Shown here piece after piece: positions 1 through 5,256 of a stretch of DNA of 5,256 nt (its first letter is position 1; the number at the start of each line of letters is the position of its first letter). Under the pieces are notes generated by a model, which saw only the letters and a list, made by a program, of their open reading frames with translations, searched no databases and was not told where the DNA came from. Both the position numbers and the translations under genes were made by a program. The stretch comes from Rhizobiaceae bacterium (lineage in GTDB: Bacteria; Pseudomonadota; Alphaproteobacteria; Rhizobiales; Rhizobiaceae): positions 1-5,256 of the forward strand of contig CAJYRE010000047.1 in the NCBI GenBank assembly GCA_913776675.1. Direction: 5' to 3'.

Positions 1-65
1 TATGGTTAACAAAGTCTTGCAATGGTGGGGTGGATGGGCCTATGCCGGTGTTTTTCTGAAGGTTA
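1..65. other. Left-edge segment, unresolved; possible 3' end of a plus-strand gene
   Basis: Two plus-strand frames are open from the window edge. One ends with TGA at 57-59 and would finish ...GPMPVFF, just 6 bp short of the DUF455 stop. The other runs to TAA at 77-79 and would end ...AGVFLKVIRRG, a Trp-rich, membrane-like tail overlapping the DUF455 gene by 14 bp. Either could be the C-terminus of a convergent gene, or the stretch may be plain intergenic DNA. I recognise neither peptide and see no hairpin or terminator here. More sequence to the left is needed to choose. Confidence 0.25.
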
Positions 66-890
66 TCAGGCGTGGCTAATAGAAGAGAGGCTGCGATAAA
101 AGGAGGGCGTAAGGCCAGCTTCAGCGCGGGCAATATCGTTAAAGGGCGCTTTTAATGTTCCCCGGAAATTGGCACGAACCAGAGCCTGAAATGTCTTGGC
201 CGGGTCGCGTTTTTCCCGTGCGCACAGAAAGCGAAACCACTTTGCGCCAACCGCAACATGGCCTTTCTCATCGTCATAAATGATTTTCAGCACATCGGCG
301 CTCTCATGGTCGCCGGTTTCACGCATTTTAACCTGAAGAGAGGGCGTAACATCCAGCCCGCGCGCTTCCAGAATGAGAGGCACTACCGCCAGCCGCGCTG
401 TCAGATCATTGCGAGTGGAATGGGCCGCCTGCCAAAGACCATCATGCGCAGGCATATCACCATAATCGGCACCCAGCGCCCGCATGCGATCACGCACAAG
501 GCCAAAATGCTTGGCTTCCTCGAAGGCCACCAGCATCCAACCATCAAAAAACGATTGTGGCACCGGTTCTGATGCAAAGCGCGCAACAATATCCAGTGCC
601 AGATCAACCGCGTTCAACTCAATATGCGCCAGCGCATGCAGCATGGCAATCCGGCCGGGCAGGGTATGAAGGGAGCGTTTTTCGGTGGCTTTCGGCGGCA
701 CCAGAACGGGCTTTTCCGGCCGTCCCGGTCGGTCGGGCAGGGGCGGATCCAGAGGAGAGCGCAACGAAAGCTGTCGATTATGCCATCGCACAGCGGTTTC
801 CTGCGCAAGACGGATTTTTTCATCAAGATCGCTGACGCAGATGGCCATGGTTGCGCCAGCGCGCAATGTTTGAACGGGTGATTGAGACAT
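66..890 (-). CDS. DUF455 family ferritin-like di-iron protein
   Basis: A 274-residue protein of the DUF455 (COG2833) ferritin-like family. Its biological role is not established. A four-helix di-iron centre can be read directly from the sequence. E91 lies in the AHIELNAVDLALD helix. E125 and H128 form the first ExxH in FEEAKH. E175 lies in ILEARGLDVTP. E208 and H211 form the second ExxH in DDEKGHV. This is the full set of six ligands expected of a ferritin-like carboxylate-bridged site, so the protein is probably an active oxidase, oxygenase or iron-binding enzyme rather than a dead relative. It has no signal peptide or membrane segment, so it should be cytoplasmic. The start at 888-890 gives an N-terminus (LRAGATMAICVSDLDEK) that looks family-like, but the bases before it (AAAAACCTTTC) contain no good Shine-Dalgarno; the in-frame ATG at codon 15 has none either. 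It lies 91 bp downstream of bcp on the same strand and may be cotranscribed. Family assignment is confident; substrate is unknown. Confidence 0.93.
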   Translation of the reverse strand: MSQSPVQTLRAGATMAICVSDLDEKIRLAQETAVRWHNRQLSLRSPLDPPLPDRPGRPEKPVLVPPKATEKRSLHTLPGRIAMLHALAHIELNAVDLALDIVARFASEPVPQSFFDGWMLVAFEEAKHFGLVRDRMRALGADYGDMPAHDGLWQAAHSTRNDLTARLAVVPLILEARGLDVTPSLQVKMRETGDHESADVLKIIYDDEKGHVAVGAKWFRFLCAREKRDPAKTFQALVRANFRGTLKAPFNDIARAEAGLTPSFYRSLSSISHA

Positions 891-901
891 GAAAGGTTTT
901 T

Positions 902-946
902 AGCGTGTCTGCCGAAAAAGGGAATATGCTTTTCGCACACACGGCT
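902..946. repeat. Imperfect inverted repeat in the bcp/DUF455 spacer
   Basis: Arms 902-918 and 930-946 pair over about 15 bp, with one C/C mismatch (909/938), two single-base bulges (912 and 943) and an 11-nt loop. A competing shorter pairing exists between AAAGGGA at 917-923 and TCCCTTT at 949-955, so the two folds exclude each other. The element sits between the bcp stop and the DUF455 start. No T-tract follows on either strand, so it is not a classical intrinsic terminator. It may be a dispersed intergenic palindrome, an RNA-stabilising stem between cotranscribed genes, or a structure affecting translation of the DUF455 gene. The pairing is seen directly; the role is inference. Confidence 0.5.
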
Positions 947-981
947 GATCCCTTTCCATGAACCACCCGCTCACGGATAGA

Positions 982-1452
982 TCAGGCGCGTTCCTGCAAT
1001 GCTTTCAAAACCGCATCCGCATGGCCGGGAACTTTCACTTTCGGCCAAATGGCGGCAATTTTACCCTCGGCATCCACCAGATATGTGGTGCGCTCAACCC
1101 CCATGTAGGTCTTGCCATACATGCTTTTTTCTTTCCAGACGTTGTAGGCTTCGAGTGTGTTCTTCTCCTCATCCGAGCCCAGAATGACCGAAAGCTTGTG
1201 TTTGGAAACGAATTTATCGTGGCTTTTGACCGAATCCGGTGAAATGCCGATCACCACGGCTCCCGCTTTTTCAAAGTCTTCGCTTAAAGCGGTAAACGAT
1301 GTTGCTTCTGTTGTGCAGCCGCTGGTGTCGTCCTTGGGATAGAAATAGATCACCACCGATTTGCCCTTGAAGTCGGATAGGGTTACAATGCCGCCACCGT
1401 CACGCGGCAGAGAAAAATCGGGAGCGAGGTCGCCAATCGACAATGCGGCCAT
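982..1452 (-). CDS. bcp: Thioredoxin-dependent peroxiredoxin, BCP/PrxQ family, single-cysteine form
   Basis: A 156-residue peroxiredoxin of the BCP/PrxQ group, which reduces hydrogen peroxide and organic hydroperoxides in the cytoplasm. The thioredoxin fold begins with GDLAPDFSLP (residues 7-16). The active site is PKDDTSGCTTEA, with P39, T43 and the peroxidatic C46 giving the PxxxTxxC signature. The conserved arginine of the catalytic pocket is R121 in GVERTTYLVD. Length is normal for the family. In E. coli-type BCP the resolving cysteine lies five residues after the peroxidatic one; here that place is T51, and C46 is the only cysteine in the whole protein. It must therefore work by a 1-Cys mechanism, with the sulfenic acid resolved by an external thiol. 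The start is supported by GAAAGG (complement of 1460-1465), 7 nt before the ATG. The gene is divergent from the AsmA-like gene and upstream of the DUF455 gene on the same strand. Confidence 0.96.
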   Translation of the reverse strand: MAALSIGDLAPDFSLPRDGGGIVTLSDFKGKSVVIYFYPKDDTSGCTTEATSFTALSEDFEKAGAVVIGISPDSVKSHDKFVSKHKLSVILGSDEEKNTLEAYNVWKEKSMYGKTYMGVERTTYLVDAEGKIAAIWPKVKVPGHADAVLKALQERA

Positions 1453-1577
1453 GAGAATACCTTTCTTTTGCCCGGTTTATGGAAATACAGGTCGTTTGAA
1501 GATATAGAGCGCGGATGGTAGGCGTCCAGCGAGAGTTGTGCGATTCTTCAGAAATCTCAGGAGATACGGAAGAGAGT
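1453..1577. promoter_or_regulatory. Divergent intergenic region, presumed promoters for bcp and the AsmA-like gene
   Basis: This 125-bp spacer separates two divergent genes, so it should carry at least one promoter for each. I find no convincing -35/-10 pair. TTGAAG at 1496-1501 and AT-rich GATATA at 1501-1506 are the nearest matches, but neither has a good partner at 16-18 bp. There is no clear operator palindrome and no OxyR-type site that I can defend. The promoter role is inferred from gene arrangement only. Confidence 0.3.
1559..1576 (+). promoter_or_regulatory. Ribosome binding site deciding the start of the AsmA-like gene
   Basis: Two purine-rich Shine-Dalgarno candidates precede the ATG at 1578. 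AGGAG at 1559-1563 is 14 nt away, rather far. GGAAG at 1568-1572 is 5 nt away and lies in a GGAAGAGAG run. The alternative upstream in-frame ATG at 1515 is preceded by AGAGCGCGG, with no comparable site. This favours initiation at 1578. Confidence 0.5.
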
Positions 1578-4500
1578 ATGGGAGAAATCCGGGGCGAGAA
1601 AGTCCATTTTCGTAAACGCGATATTGTTTCCCTTGAGTCTCTGCCATCGGCGCAGACTGAAGATGGCCTTCTTGTTCATTGCCCGCCCCATCGTGGTGTG
1701 ATGCGCAGAGCTTACCGCCTCTGCATTTTTCTGTGTGTATTTGTCGTGCTTTGTCTTGGCGCGCTCACGGTGGCCATCGAGACGGGTACGCTGGATCAGG
1801 CCCTGTCCACAGGAGCCAGAACCGCGCTGCAATCTGCCTTGGGAGATCGTTTCAAAACAGAAATCGGGGACACCTCCATTCGTTTTTCCAAGAGCTGGCA
1901 TCTGGCGGTTGCTGCAGAAAATTTGCGTATTTCGGATGCAGCCTCCGGAAAGCTGGTGAGTGAAACCGCCCTGATCAAGCTGGTGATTGATCCTTACGAT
2001 CTGCTGTTCGGTCATGTTTCGGTCACGGAAATCGAGGCGGATACCATTCATTTCAACGCCTCACCTTTCCCGGAGAATGGCAGTTTTGATCTTGCCGCGT
2101 TGCGGATTGATCAGTTCCCCAAGCTTATGGAAATGCTGTTTGTCGATCTGGATGACGTGCGCGGTTTTATTGCGCGCGGCAAGCTGGATCGTTTGCGCCT
2201 TGGGGGCATTTCGCTGACAGCGCGGGATAATATCGGTCGGCCTGTTCCAGTGGTGATTGATGATGTGGTGATGAGCCGCCGCAAGGGCGATATGCTGGCA
2301 ATCAACGGGCAGTTTTCCATCGATGGCAAAACCAGCCATCTGAGGGCGGAAACGCAGGCCGAAAAACAGCATTCCGTATCCTTGACAGCATCGGTGACGG
2401 GGCTGGTCGCCACGCCCTTTACCTTGAAGTTTTTGCCCGATGGCACGCGGCGCGAGGGCGTGGATACCAGCATCAATGTTGATGTCTTTGCCCAGCGCGA
2501 GGTGGAAGGCAGCAAGCCCGCGTTTTCTGTGCGTGCCCGCACAGAAAACGGAACGCTCTACATGGATAATGAGGCTCAGAAACTCAGCCATGCCGAGGTG
2601 AATCTGGCCTATGATTTTGATCGGCTGACGGCGGAAATTCGCCGCTCTTATGCTGATTTTGGTCCCATGCATGTGCCGTTCAATGCCGGGTTTGTGGATC
2701 TGGATCGGCTGCAACGCGCGCCAGACGATACGGACTCTGGTATTGCCATTGATTTTCTGATTGATCGGGGCACTGCCTCCGTAGAGTCTGCCGGAGAGGA
2801 GGAATTTCCCTTTTCTCTCAAGGCGTTTGGCCGGTTTGTTCCTGCAACACGTAATTTGAATTTCAGCGAGTTGACGGTCTCTACCCCCAATGGGCAGATG
2901 CACTCCACCCTGAACGTGCGTTTTGGGGATAAGTCGCCTGAAATCCGCTTCAACGGCAAGCTGGAAGAGATGAAGACGGCCTTCATCAAACAATTGTGGC
3001 CTTTCTGGATGGCTCCCAAGCCTCGCGTCTGGGTTTTGGCGAATTTGTTTGGCGGCACGATCAGCAATGCCTCTATTGATGTGTTTATCCCCGCTGGCCG
3101 CATGACGTTTATTCCGACGCCGCTCAATTTGGGGCCCGATGAGCTGAAGATCAAATTCGACATTGCAAATGCCCGGATGAACACCACCGGTACCATCCCG
3201 CCCATTCGGGATCTGGTGGGGCATTTCGAGTTGATCGGCGGCAATCTGCAAGCGCGTTTTGATGGAGGAACTTCCTATTTCCCATCGGGGCGCAAGGTCG
3301 CCGTGGATGAGGGCCGTTTTACCATCGATGATGTTTATCATAAGCCGCTGATGGCCAGTATCGACATGTCGCTGAGCGGGGCTGCTGATGCGATGGCAGA
3401 GCTTTCAACTTTCAAGCCTATCGAGGGTTTGCAGCGAACCGAATTTTCGGCGGATGATTTTGGTGGGCAGATCAAGGCTCATATCCAGTTTTTGGGTGGA
3501 TTGCTGGATGATCAAAAACCGCCACCACCCATCTGGAAAGCCGATCTCAAGCTGAAAGATGTCGATCTGCTGCGTCCATACAAGGACCGGAAAATCACCA
3601 ATTTTAATGGTGATCTTGAGATTAACCAGCAGAATGCGGAGTTGAGCGGCAATGGGCAGATTGATGCTGTGCCCATGGAAATCAATTTGACCCAGCCCGT
3701 GGCGCGTGACTCCACCGAAAAAGCAACATGGAGCGTCAAGGGCACCTTGAATGATGCGCAACGCAACAAGCTGGTGCCTGATCTTGACGGTATGATTGAC
3801 GGGTCGATGCATCTGGAGATTTCCCGGCTGGACGATCATCGGGAGTTGATCACAACCGATTTGACGGGGGCCACCCTGAATGTGCCTTGGCTTGGCTGGA
3901 GCAAAGGACCTGGTATTTCGGCCAAGACCTCTTTGGAGCTGTCTAATAAGGGCAGTTTGACATCGCTGGATAAGTTTACCCTGAGCGGTGATGGATTTGG
4001 CATTCAGGGCAAAATGGCGGTTTCTAAAACGGATTTGATTTCTGCCGATTTTGATCACGTCAAACTGGCGGCTGCGGACGATTTCAGCCTCGCTCTGCGC
4101 GTCAACAAAGGCGTTGTCTCTGTCAAGATCAATGGCGCTGCTCTGGATGGGCGCTCACTGTTCAAGAAGATGAAATCCGGTGGCGCAAGCGGTGCATCGG
4201 AAGCGAAGGATAAGACCTCCAAACTCAATCTGGATATTAATGTCAGTCTGGATAAGTTTATCGGGTTCAATAATGAAGCATTATCCGGTGTCAAAGCGCT
4301 TTATGGCAACCGTGCAGGCACGATGACGGCATTGAATTTGACGGGTATGACCAACAGTGGTCAGGCGGTGGTCATTCAGTCTGGCAAAGGCGGTCACCCG
4401 GATGAAATTTCCGTCATCACCAGCGATGCGGGGAGTTTTGCACGCATGCTGGATCTTTACAGCCATATGCGTGGGGGCCTGCTGGATTTGCGCATTCGAG

Positions 4501-4994
4501 GTGATCTCGCAAAAAACTGGACGGGCAGTCTCGATCTGCGCAATTTCCGGGTTGAAAATGAAGATCGTCTGCAAAAAATTGTCACCACCCCCGCCACCGA
4601 TGATGGCCGCAGTCTCAATACGGCGGTCAAACGCGATCTGGATGTCAGTTCCGAGAAGTTTCAGCGTGGCTTTGCGCGACTGGTCTATAAAAACGGTGTG
4701 TTGTTGACTGAAAATGGCGTGGTGCGCGGTGAGCAGGTGGGCGCATCCTTCCAAGGGGTTCTCAAAGATCCAAGCGGCCAAATGGAGATGACCGGAACAT
4801 TCATGCCCGCTTATGGCTTGAATCGACTGTTTGCCGAGGTGCCGGTCATTGGATTTATTCTCGGCAATGGCCGTGATCGCGGGCTGTTGGGCATTACCTT
4901 CAAATTGACAGGCTCGGTGGAGTCACCGCACCTTGTCGTCAATCCGCTTTCCATCATTGCGCCGGGTGTTTTCCGGCAAATCTTTGAATTCTAG
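1578..4994 (+). CDS. YhdP-like AsmA-family envelope protein (DUF3971 / AsmA-like C-terminal region)
   Basis: About 1138 residues from the preferred start (1159 from the in-frame ATG at 1515); E. coli YhdP is of similar size. The order is as follows. A basic cytoplasmic N-terminus (GEIRGEKVHFRKRDIVSL) is followed by one membrane anchor at about residues 47-67 (YRLCIFLCVFVVLCLGALTV). A very long periplasmic part then shows alternating beta-strand character. Conserved WPFWMAPKPRVWVLANLFGG lies at 474-493 in the DUF3971-type region. There is a proline run at 648-651 and a Gly/Ser/Ala/Lys-rich linker at about 863-883. The AsmA-like C-terminal module (about 1049-1138) has MPAYGLN, VPVIGFILG, RDRGLLGITFKLTGSV and the terminal NPLSIIAPGVFRQIFEF, all typical of the family. 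AsmA-like proteins are thought to form a hydrophobic groove across the periplasm that carries phospholipids between inner and outer membrane; in E. coli YhdP acts redundantly with TamB and YdbH. That role is carried over by family and not shown here. The gene appears monocistronic, and its stop lies within the adjoining palindromic element. Confidence 0.92.
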   Translation: MGEIRGEKVHFRKRDIVSLESLPSAQTEDGLLVHCPPHRGVMRRAYRLCIFLCVFVVLCLGALTVAIETGTLDQALSTGARTALQSALGDRFKTEIGDTSIRFSKSWHLAVAAENLRISDAASGKLVSETALIKLVIDPYDLLFGHVSVTEIEADTIHFNASPFPENGSFDLAALRIDQFPKLMEMLFVDLDDVRGFIARGKLDRLRLGGISLTARDNIGRPVPVVIDDVVMSRRKGDMLAINGQFSIDGKTSHLRAETQAEKQHSVSLTASVTGLVATPFTLKFLPDGTRREGVDTSINVDVFAQREVEGSKPAFSVRARTENGTLYMDNEAQKLSHAEVNLAYDFDRLTAEIRRSYADFGPMHVPFNAGFVDLDRLQRAPDDTDSGIAIDFLIDRGTASVESAGEEEFPFSLKAFGRFVPATRNLNFSELTVSTPNGQMHSTLNVRFGDKSPEIRFNGKLEEMKTAFIKQLWPFWMAPKPRVWVLANLFGGTISNASIDVFIPAGRMTFIPTPLNLGPDELKIKFDIANARMNTTGTIPPIRDLVGHFELIGGNLQARFDGGTSYFPSGRKVAVDEGRFTIDDVYHKPLMASIDMSLSGAADAMAELSTFKPIEGLQRTEFSADDFGGQIKAHIQFLGGLLDDQKPPPPIWKADLKLKDVDLLRPYKDRKITNFNGDLEINQQNAELSGNGQIDAVPMEINLTQPVARDSTEKATWSVKGTLNDAQRNKLVPDLDGMIDGSMHLEISRLDDHRELITTDLTGATLNVPWLGWSKGPGISAKTSLELSNKGSLTSLDKFTLSGDGFGIQGKMAVSKTDLISADFDHVKLAAADDFSLALRVNKGVVSVKINGAALDGRSLFKKMKSGGASGASEAKDKTSKLNLDINVSLDKFIGFNNEALSGVKALYGNRAGTMTALNLTGMTNSGQAVVIQSGKGGHPDEISVITSDAGSFARMLDLYSHMRGGLLDLRIRGDLAKNWTGSLDLRNFRVENEDRLQKIVTTPATDDGRSLNTAVKRDLDVSSEKFQRGFARLVYKNGVLLTENGVVRGEQVGASFQGVLKDPSGQMEMTGTFMPAYGLNRLFAEVPVIGFILGNGRDRGLLGITFKLTGSVESPHLVVNPLSIIAPGVFRQIFEF
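2521..2550. repeat. Perfect 13-bp inverted repeat inside the AsmA-like gene
   Basis: CGTTTTCTGTGCG at 2521-2533 is the exact reverse complement of CGCACAGAAAACG at 2538-2550, with a 4-nt loop TGCC. It lies within the codons for AFSVRARTENG. No T-tract follows in either direction, so it is not a standard terminator. It would form a stable mRNA hairpin about 0.95 kb into the coding region. It could be chance, or an mRNA structure or protein-binding palindrome. Confidence 0.6.
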
Positions 4995-5099
4995 AGCATT
5001 TACCTGAGAAAAGTGTGTAGCGATTTTCCGTCCGGAAATGCGAGAAAACAAAGAGCTACAGCATTTCAGTGTTTCCGAGAAACGCTGAAATGCTGTAGC
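4991..5099. repeat. RIME/Bru-RS-like palindromic intergenic element
   Basis: An element of about 109 bp made of two palindromic halves. The left half, starting CTAGAGCATTT, nests GCATTT (4996-5001) with AAATGC (5036-5041) and, inside that, GAAAA (5008-5012) with TTTTC (5024-5028). The core around TTTTCCGTCCGGAAATGCG and ACAAAGAG resembles, from memory, the roughly 100-bp mosaic palindromic elements scattered between genes in Rhizobiales (RIME in Rhizobium/Sinorhizobium, Bru-RS in Brucella). The right half is a long hairpin (5055-5099). GCATTT recurs at 4996 and 5061, as expected of the mosaic design. Such elements are non-coding and non-autonomous. The TAG stop of the AsmA-like gene (4992-4994) falls inside its left edge. 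Confidence 0.75.
5055..5099. terminator. Strong hairpin between convergent genes, possible bidirectional terminator
   Basis: Arms 5055-5075 and 5079-5099 pair over 21 bp around a 3-nt CGA loop. The only irregularity is T5070 opposite G5084: a U-G wobble in plus-strand RNA but an A/C mismatch in minus-strand RNA. Read on the minus strand, the stem is followed by TCTTTGTTTTC, a U-rich tail fitting a terminator for the gene entering from the right. Read on the plus strand, it is followed by GCCTGTCCCGTTTTA, a poorer tail. It forms the right half of the palindromic element, so a terminator role would be a secondary use. Confidence 0.5.
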
Positions 5100-5111
5100 G
5101 CCTGTCCCGTT

Positions 5112-5255
5112 TTATTGCACAGGCTGTGGGCCATCATCCGTGGGATGTTTCAAATCAATCACTTTATCCTGTGTTGGAAAAAAGGTTGGACCAACCTGTC
5201 TCACCTTTGCGCTGGCAGGATCATAGGGACGTAACTGATCCTGCTGGGCAGCATT
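5112..5255 (-). CDS. C-terminal fragment of a hypothetical protein running off the right edge
   Basis: The minus strand is open from the window edge through 47 codons to TAA at 5112-5114. The peptide begins NAAQQDQLRPYDPASAKVRQ and continues VGPTFFPTQDKVIDLKHP, ending DDGPQPVQ. It is Pro/Gln/Asp-rich and looks like a flexible tail. The stop lies only 13 bp from the palindromic hairpin, as expected for a gene end. The start is outside the window, so length and product cannot be given. The VRxVGPTFxP...xIDL pattern recalls, from memory, the C-termini of rhizobial DUF2865 proteins; treat this as a weak suggestion. The gene is convergent with the AsmA-like gene. The competing plus-strand frame (5013-5234) starts inside the repeat and looks spurious. 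Confidence 0.6.
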   Translation of the reverse strand, partial: NAAQQDQLRPYDPASAKVRQVGPTFFPTQDKVIDLKHPTDDGPQPVQ

Positions 5256-5256
5256 C

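Noticed and set aside
614..940. 108-codon minus-strand frame overlapping the DUF455 start
   Set aside because: It is out of frame with the DUF455 protein, whose di-iron motifs clearly fix the reading frame; the alternative has no recognisable features.
2061..3341. 426-codon open frame on the minus strand, antisense to the AsmA-like gene
   Set aside because: It lies wholly within a well-supported family gene, its translation shows no recognisable domain, and its His/Gln/Ile-rich composition is what the complement of this coding sequence would give.
3405..4058. 217-codon minus-strand open frame within the AsmA-like gene
   Set aside because: Same argument: an antisense shadow with no domain and no supporting gene context.
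5013..5234. 73-codon plus-strand frame beginning GTG inside the palindromic element
   Set aside because: It starts within a non-coding repeat, has Cys/Trp-rich random-looking composition, and overlaps a better minus-strand reading frame. Such frames are common artefacts of these elements.
5183..5244. Short inverted repeats: a 7-bp pair at 5183-5197 and a 9-bp pair, 5215-5223 with 5236-5244
   Set aside because: Both lie inside the right-edge coding fragment, are short, and are within what chance gives in a window of this length.
1..5256. Search for tRNA genes, CRISPR arrays, insertion sequences, toxin-antitoxin pairs or defence genes
   Set aside because: No cloverleaf, regular spaced repeats, transposase motifs or paired small genes were seen on either strand. 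Apart from the palindromic element the window is ordinary core-genome DNA.

Overview
The window looks like ordinary chromosomal DNA of an alphaproteobacterium of the order Hyphomicrobiales (Rhizobiales), most likely near Brucella/Ochrobactrum/Pseudochrobactrum. I infer this from three things: the flavour of the proteins (a DUF455 ferritin-like protein, a Bcp peroxiredoxin whose helix reads GCTTEA, a YhdP/AsmA-type protein beginning GEIRGEKV), the moderate GC judged by eye, and a roughly 109-bp palindromic intergenic element of the RIME/Bru-RS type. No database was searched.

Layout. The left 65 bases are too short to assign. Two genes follow on the minus strand: a DUF455 di-iron ferritin-like protein (66-890) and, upstream of it in transcription order, the peroxiredoxin bcp (982-1452). 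They are separated by 91 bp holding an imperfect palindrome. A short divergent spacer (1453-1577) then leads into one very large plus-strand gene. It encodes a YhdP-like AsmA-family envelope protein of about 1138 residues, with start at 1578 preferred over 1515. Its stop codon lies inside the outer edge of the RIME-like element (4991-5099), whose right half is a near-perfect 21-bp hairpin. To the right, the last 47 codons of a convergent minus-strand gene (stop at 5112-5114) enter from the window edge; they lack a start codon in the window.

How the genes fit together. Bcp and the DUF455 protein may form a small redox or iron-linked minus-strand unit, though this rests on position only. The AsmA-like protein belongs to the inner-membrane-anchored, periplasm-spanning proteins implicated in phospholipid transport to the outer membrane. 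It faces the peroxiredoxin divergently, and no functional link is visible. The hairpin between the two convergent genes on the right could end transcription from both sides.

I see no new defence system, CRISPR array, mobile gene cassette or RNA gene. The points most worth a second look are the repeat that supplies the stop codon, the unlisted partial gene at the right edge, a perfect 13-bp inverted repeat inside the AsmA-like gene, the single-cysteine Bcp, and the structured bcp/DUF455 spacer.
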